Below, piece after piece: positions 5,667 through 8,580 of a DNA stretch of 8,580 nucleotides (positions within the stretch are counted from its first letter, which is position 1; the number at the start of each line of letters is the position of its first letter). The notes under the pieces were generated by a model. The model was not told where the DNA came from. It saw only the letters and a list, made by a program, of their open reading frames with translations, and searched no databases. The stretch is taken from positions 1 to 8,580 of the forward strand of contig CAVCTM010000093.1 in assembly GCA_963605115.1 (NCBI GenBank), written 5' to 3'. The DNA comes from SVKR01 sp963605115 (GTDB lineage Bacteria; Bacillota; Clostridia; Oscillospirales; Oscillospiraceae). The position numbers and the translations under genes were made by a program.

Positions 5667-6865
5667 AGCGCGCCTCCCGCGGCGCGGCCGCTGCTCCAAG
5701 CCCACTGAAGGTTGAAGCCGCCGCAGTCGCCGTCCACGTCCAGCACCTCGCCGACGGCGAAAAGCCCCGGCACGAGGCGGCTTTCCAGCGTCTCCGAGTC
5801 AAACTCCGCCGTGCGCAGCCCGCCGGCGGTCACCTGCGCCTGATCAAAGCCGCAGACGCCCGTCACCGGCAGTGAAAAGCCGCGGAGCGAGCGCGCGATG
5901 CGCTCTAGATCTCCGTCCGTCAGCGTCTCCGGCGGCTGGTTCGTGAAGCCCGCCGCGCGGCAGACGGTCTGACCGAGCCGCGTGTGGAGCGTGCCGGTGA
6001 GCAGCTGCGCCGTCTCGGAAAGTCCGGCGCGCCGCCGCGCGCGGAGCCACGCCGCCGTCTCCGCCTCCGTCCAGCCGGAGAGCAGGTCGAGCGAGAGGCG
6101 CAGCCCCTCGCCGCCCGTCGCCGCCGCGCGGGAGAGCGCAAAGATCGCGGGACCGCTGACGCCGTATTCCGTGAATAAGATCTCGCCCCGCGTCTCGGCG
6201 AGGCATTCCCGCCCGCGCAGAAGGCGCACCGCGGCGTCCGCCTTCACGCCCTTGAGCGCGCGGGGATAGGTCGGGTCCGTCTTGATCTGCACGAGCGCCG
6301 GGTGCAGCGAAGTGCGGCTGTGGCCCAGCGCGGCGGCGAGCTGATAGCCGTCCGTCACGCCGCCGAGCTTTGCGCCCGCGCAGCCGCCCGCGGCGAGAAT
6401 GACCCGCCCGGCGCGCAGCCGGTCCGTCTCCGTCTCGACCGCGAAGCCGCCCTTTTCGTGCCGCAGCGCCGTCACGCGCTCGCCGCAGCGGACCGTGATG
6501 CCCGGCCTTTCCAGCGCAAAGCGCAGCACGTCGAGCACGCTGCCCGCCATGTTGGAGTAAGGGTAGAGCTTCCCGTCCGGCTCCTCCGCCGTAATGAGCC
6601 CCAGCGCGCGGAACCACGCGAGCGTGTCCTCCACGCCGTATCGCGCGAGCACGGCGCGGGAAAAGCCCGGCTGCTCGCCGTGGTAATGCGTCCCGTCGCC
6701 CGCGGCGCGGTTCGAGAGATTGCAGCGCCCGTTGCCCGTGGCGAGCAGCTTGCGCCCGACGCGCGACTGGCGTTCCAAGAGCGTGACGCGCCCGCCCACC
6801 TCCGCCGCCGCGATCGCCGCCGCCATTCCCGCCGCGCCGCCGCCGATGATGATCGTGTCTGTCAT
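5663..6865 (-). CDS. HI0933/BaiN-family NAD(P)/FAD-dependent oxidoreductase
   Basis: 400 residues, matching the usual size of the HI0933-like flavoprotein family (TIGR00275 type). The N-terminus is a Rossmann FAD-binding motif, IIIGGGAAGMAAAIAAAE (5-22), with LLERQ (29-33) ending the second strand. The family block VGRKLLATGNGRCNLSN (36-52) and the C-terminal GLFAVGEVLDVDGDCGGFNLQWAWSSG (about 367-393) are intact. One member, BaiN of Clostridium scindens, reduces dehydro-bile-acid intermediates; most have no known substrate, and this gene has no bai neighbours, so I do not assign that reaction. The start is ATG 6865, placed directly before the first strand. An upstream in-frame ATG at 6913 would lie close to the likely transcription start and add 16 residues unlike the family. 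First gene of the minus-strand operon, ending in the TTGA overlap. Confidence 0.93.
   Translation of the reverse strand: MTDTIIIGGGAAGMAAAIAAAEVGGRVTLLERQSRVGRKLLATGNGRCNLSNRAAGDGTHYHGEQPGFSRAVLARYGVEDTLAWFRALGLITAEEPDGKLYPYSNMAGSVLDVLRFALERPGITVRCGERVTALRHEKGGFAVETETDRLRAGRVILAAGGCAGAKLGGVTDGYQLAAALGHSRTSLHPALVQIKTDPTYPRALKGVKADAAVRLLRGRECLAETRGEILFTEYGVSGPAIFALSRAAATGGEGLRLSLDLLSGWTEAETAAWLRARRRAGLSETAQLLTGTLHTRLGQTVCRAAGFTNQPPETLTDGDLERIARSLRGFSLPVTGVCGFDQAQVTAGGLRTAEFDSETLESRLVPGLFAVGEVLDVDGDCGGFNLQWAWSSGRAAGGAL
5673..5678 (-). promoter_or_regulatory. Shine-Dalgarno that supports the TTG start at 5666
   Basis: On the minus strand GGGAGG is followed by CGCGCT and then TTGATC. The six-base spacing to TTG is good, and the TTG shares its last two bases with the TGA stop of the upstream flavoprotein. 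This favours coupled initiation at TTG 5666 over the in-frame ATG at 5705. Confidence 0.7.
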
Positions 6866-6928
6866 AGAAAATTTTCCGCCGTTTCCGACTTGTAGCCGCG
6901 CCGCATGACGCAAAAAGCATACAATTCC

Positions 6929-6965
6929 ATTATATTATTTTATCCTGAAACACATTGTAATCCAA
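6929..6965 (-). promoter_or_regulatory. Probable promoter of the flavoprotein-B3/B4 operon
   Basis: Read on the minus strand, TTGGAT (6965-6960) is followed after 17 bases by TAAAAT (6942-6937), and a perfect TATAAT lies just beyond (6934-6929) without a good -35 at standard spacing. The stretch is strikingly AT-rich against its surroundings. Transcription from here would give a leader of roughly 60 bases before ATG 6865. Confidence 0.55.
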
Positions 6966-6978
6966 GCACGGCAAAATT

Positions 6979-6995
6979 ACAAGGGTTTGCCTTGT
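6979..6995. promoter_or_regulatory. Inverted repeat at the -35 of the pseudokinase gene
   Basis: ACAAGG (6979-6984) and CCTTGT (6990-6995) form a perfect inverted repeat around GTTTG. The last base is the first base of the TTGACT -35 element. Placement between the two divergent promoters would suit an operator, but a 6-bp arm can arise by chance. Confidence 0.3.
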
Positions 6996-7024
6996 TGACT
7001 TTACATAACACCATGTGCTAAAAT
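6995..7024 (+). promoter_or_regulatory. Promoter of the pseudokinase-lectin gene
   Basis: TTGACT (6995-7000), an 18-base spacer and TAAAAT (7019-7024) form a good sigma-A-type promoter in an AT-rich gap. The start codon at 7057 lies about 32 bases after the -10, giving a short leader that holds the AGGAAAGGGCGG purine-rich ribosome-binding region. Confidence 0.75.
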
Positions 7025-7056
7025 ATAGTTTACCCCACAGGAAAGGGCGGAAAAGA

Positions 7057-8430
7057 ATGAACGAGCTGAATTTTGACCCGGACAACACCCTCGCGGGCGG
7101 GCTTTACGCCATGACGCCGCGCGAGGCGGTGGACCTCGCCATCGCGCTCTGCGACGCGGTGGAGCGCGCCGTCGGCGCGGACGGCTGCCACGGCGGGGTG
7201 TGGCCCGGAAATATCACGAGCGCGGACGGGCAGGTCGCCCTCGGTCCCGCGGAGAAGCTCTCCATCGCGGAGATGAGCCCCAGCGCGCTCGAATACGTCG
7301 CGCCGGAGCAGTTCTGGAGCGGCACGGAGTCCCCCGCGGCGGACGTTTACTCCATCGGTCTCGTGCTCTACACGGCATTAAACCGCGGCGTGATGCCGTT
7401 TATGCCCGCGGAGGGCACGCCGACGAGCAGTGAGCGCGCCGCGGCGCTGCAAAACCGCATGAAGGGCAAAACGCTGCCTTACCCCGCGACGGCGGGCCGC
7501 GAGCTCGGCGACGTGGTGCTGAAGGCGCTTTCCTTCAAGGCTGCCGACCGCTGCGAGACGCCCGGAAAATTCAAGGCGGCGCTGCTCTCGCTGCCGGAGG
7601 AGGCGGCGATCCCCGCCGCCGCGCCGGTGCTCCCGCTCAGCCGGGACGAGGTGGAGACGGTGCGCAGCAGCTACCGCGTGGATAAGGATTTTGAGCCCAC
7701 GGAGCCGGAAAAGCCGAAAAAGAGCCCCCGCGTCCGGCGCGAAGCCGAGGCGGTGGACGAGGATATGGACGTCAAGGAGTTCCGCCGTCCGAAGAAAAAG
7801 GGCGGCTGGGTGCTGCCCGCCGCGCTCGCGGCGGTGATCGTCGTCGCCATCGTGCTCCTGGCGCGCGGCTGCAAAAAGACCGGACCGGACGACAATTTCC
7901 CGATCGAGACCGACCCCATCCACTCTCCCGTCCCGGTGATCACGACGCCGGTGCCGGAGGAGACCCCGGAGCCGACCTTGGCTCCCGAACCGACCGAGAC
8001 CCCGGAGCCGACCGCGGAGCCGACGGAGACACCGGAATATGAAATTTTCCTCGCGGACGTCACATGGGAGCAGGCGAAGGACCTCTGCGAGCAGAAGGGC
8101 GGTCATCTCGCCACCGTGCGCAGTCAGGAGGAGCTCGATTCTGTCACCGCACTCGCGGAGGCGAACGGCGCGCAGTTCGTCTGGCTCGGCGCTTACCGCG
8201 GCGGCAACGACACGTGGTATTACGTCACGGGCGACAAGATGACCTTCGCCGCGTGGGACGAGGGCGAGCCCTCCGCCCGCGACAGCGACGGCACGCCGGA
8301 GAATTATCTCCTGCTCTGGTACCGCCCCGCCGCCGGCGCGTGGAGCTATAACGACATGCGAAACGACCCCATCTCTATCGTCCCGCGGACCTATTCGGGC
8401 AAGACGGCTTATGTGTGTCAATACGACTAA
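7057..8430 (+). CDS. Membrane pseudokinase C-lobe fused to extracellular C-type lectin-like domain
   Basis: 457 residues. About 20-180 resemble a protein-kinase C-lobe: HGGVWPGN (45-52) takes the place of HRDxKPxN, PAE (64-66) falls where DFG should be, the APE motif is kept (82-84), D96 is in ADVYSIG, and R165 is in the last helix. There is no N-lobe, no glycine-rich loop and no VAIK lysine; the promoter lies directly upstream, so none has been missed. A basic linker (219-248), one membrane helix (251-269) and a Pro/Thr/Glu stalk (about 290-327) follow. The C-terminus (328-457) is C-type lectin-like: W337, C344, GGHLATV (348-354), WLG (376-378), EGEPS (402-406), ND (432-433), C454. Kinase inside, lectin outside is inferred from positive-inside. 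Probably a binding or scaffold receptor. ATG 7057 is chosen; an upstream GTG (7015) overlaps the -10. Confidence 0.85.
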   Translation: MNELNFDPDNTLAGGLYAMTPREAVDLAIALCDAVERAVGADGCHGGVWPGNITSADGQVALGPAEKLSIAEMSPSALEYVAPEQFWSGTESPAADVYSIGLVLYTALNRGVMPFMPAEGTPTSSERAAALQNRMKGKTLPYPATAGRELGDVVLKALSFKAADRCETPGKFKAALLSLPEEAAIPAAAPVLPLSRDEVETVRSSYRVDKDFEPTEPEKPKKSPRVRREAEAVDEDMDVKEFRRPKKKGGWVLPAALAAVIVVAIVLLARGCKKTGPDDNFPIETDPIHSPVPVITTPVPEETPEPTLAPEPTETPEPTAEPTETPEYEIFLADVTWEQAKDLCEQKGGHLATVRSQEELDSVTALAEANGAQFVWLGAYRGGNDTWYYVTGDKMTFAAWDEGEPSARDSDGTPENYLLLWYRPAAGAWSYNDMRNDPISIVPRTYSGKTAYVCQYD

Positions 8431-8438
8431 AGACCAAA

Positions 8439-8465
8439 GGAAAGGGCGGCTCTGCCGCCCTTTCC
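8439..8465 (+). terminator. Terminator-like hairpin after the pseudokinase-lectin gene
   Basis: GGAAAGGGCGGC (8439-8450) pairs perfectly with GCCGCCCTTTCC (8454-8465) around loop TCT, eight bases after the stop. The 12-bp stem is strong, but only TAAACG follows and there is no T-run outside the stem. If it terminates, it does so atypically; it could instead protect the 3' end. Confidence 0.5.
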
Positions 8466-8483
8466 TAAACGCGGCAAGAGCTT

Positions 8484-8512
8484 TTGACAACATCGGAGAC
8501 TCCGATTTTAAA
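8484..8512 (+). promoter_or_regulatory. Promoter-like element with palindromic spacer
   Basis: TTGACA (8484-8489) is a perfect -35 consensus, and TTTAAA (8507-8512) lies exactly 17 bases on. Within the spacer, ATCGGAG and CTCCGAT (8492-8506) are perfect 7-base arms around one A. Such a layout would suit repressor control of a gene beyond the window. The -10 is only a 4/6 match, and the palindrome may belong to the repeat element next to it. Confidence 0.35.
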
Positions 8513-8513
8513 G

Positions 8514-8563
8514 GCCTCCCTGTGTAAGGGAGGCTGTCAGCCGAAGGCTGACTGGAGGGTTGT
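8514..8563. repeat. Double-hairpin palindromic repeat element
   Basis: Two hairpins stand one base apart: GCCTCCCT/AGGGAGGC (8514-8521 with 8527-8534, loop GTGTA) and GTCAGCC/GGCTGAC (8536-8542 with 8546-8552, loop GAA), then TGGAGGGTTGT (8553-8563). From memory, this layout of CCTCCC-AGGGAGG stem, variable second stem with GAA loop, then GGAGGG-TTGT is a non-coding repeat found at many intergenic sites in Clostridia. Only one copy is in the window, so repetition itself is not shown here. No gene is seen in 8431-8580. Confidence 0.6.
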
Positions 8564-8580
8564 AAGCTGCCGGGATATCC

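Noticed and set aside
4359..5708. 449-residue plus-strand frame opposite the COG2509-type flavoprotein
   Set aside because: Shadow frame rich in Ala and Arg without domain signals; the opposite strand has clear motifs.
5663..6865. Assignment as baiN (bile-acid reductase)
   Set aside because: The family is broad, and no other bile-acid genes are present in the window.
6866..6913. Upstream ATG for the HI0933-type flavoprotein
   Set aside because: It sits only about 17 bases from the likely transcription start, lacks a ribosome binding site and adds residues before the Rossmann strand.
5844..6920. 358-residue minus-strand frame overlapping the HI0933-type gene
   Set aside because: Arg/Gly/Ala-rich shifted reading of the real gene; no motifs.
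8041..8430. Diversity-generating retroelement target in the lectin-like C-terminus
   Set aside because: No reverse transcriptase, template repeat or adenine-rich variable codon pattern is visible in the window; the domain looks like a classical C-type lectin.
7378..8493. 371-residue minus-strand frame opposite the pseudokinase-lectin gene
   Set aside because: Shadow frame; the plus strand has a promoter, start, domains and a hairpin after the stop.

Overview
The window is GC-rich coding DNA, clearly above 60% GC by eye, with short AT-richer gaps. Its gene families point to a high-GC gut-type Bacillota (Clostridia, Oscillospirales-like). They are a FeoB with a large extracytoplasmic insert plus a FeoB-associated Cys-rich membrane peptide, two flavoprotein families common in Clostridia, and a kinase-like protein with a C-type lectin ectodomain. 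The taxonomic guess is inference; there is no rRNA or marker gene here.

Region 1 (1-3397, plus strand) is a ferrous-iron uptake unit. A leader (about 2-156) can fold into one long imperfect hairpin, followed by a GGTTAA-N6-TTAACC palindrome just before the ribosome binding site. Then come feoB (178-2673), a 59-residue Cys-rich membrane peptide (2722-2901) and a DtxR/MntR-type regulator (2978-3349). By hand alignment the regulator has lost almost all known metal ligands. A perfect palindromic terminator (3359-3397) closes the unit and also serves the opposing operon.

Region 2 (3415-6865, minus strand) is a tight three-gene operon, transcribed from about 6930 downwards. It encodes a HI0933/BaiN-type flavoprotein, a second flavoprotein of the COG2509 type, and a free-standing B3/B4 (tRNA-binding/editing) domain protein. 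Both junctions are 4-base start/stop overlaps (TTGA and ATGA), so translation is probably coupled. The TTG start at 5666 is supported by a good Shine-Dalgarno.

Region 3 (6866-7056) is an AT-rich divergent promoter region with a recognisable promoter in each direction.

Region 4 (7057-8430, plus strand) is one gene for a membrane-spanning fusion. It has a cytoplasmic protein-kinase C-lobe with no N-lobe and degraded HRD and DFG motifs (a pseudokinase), a single transmembrane helix, a Pro/Thr/Glu-rich stalk and an extracellular C-type lectin-like domain. This is the most unusual object in the window.

Region 5 (8431-8580) has no gene. It holds a terminator-like hairpin, a promoter-like TTGACA/TTTAAA pair whose 17-base spacer is nearly all palindrome, and a double-hairpin element resembling the dispersed palindromic repeats of Clostridia.
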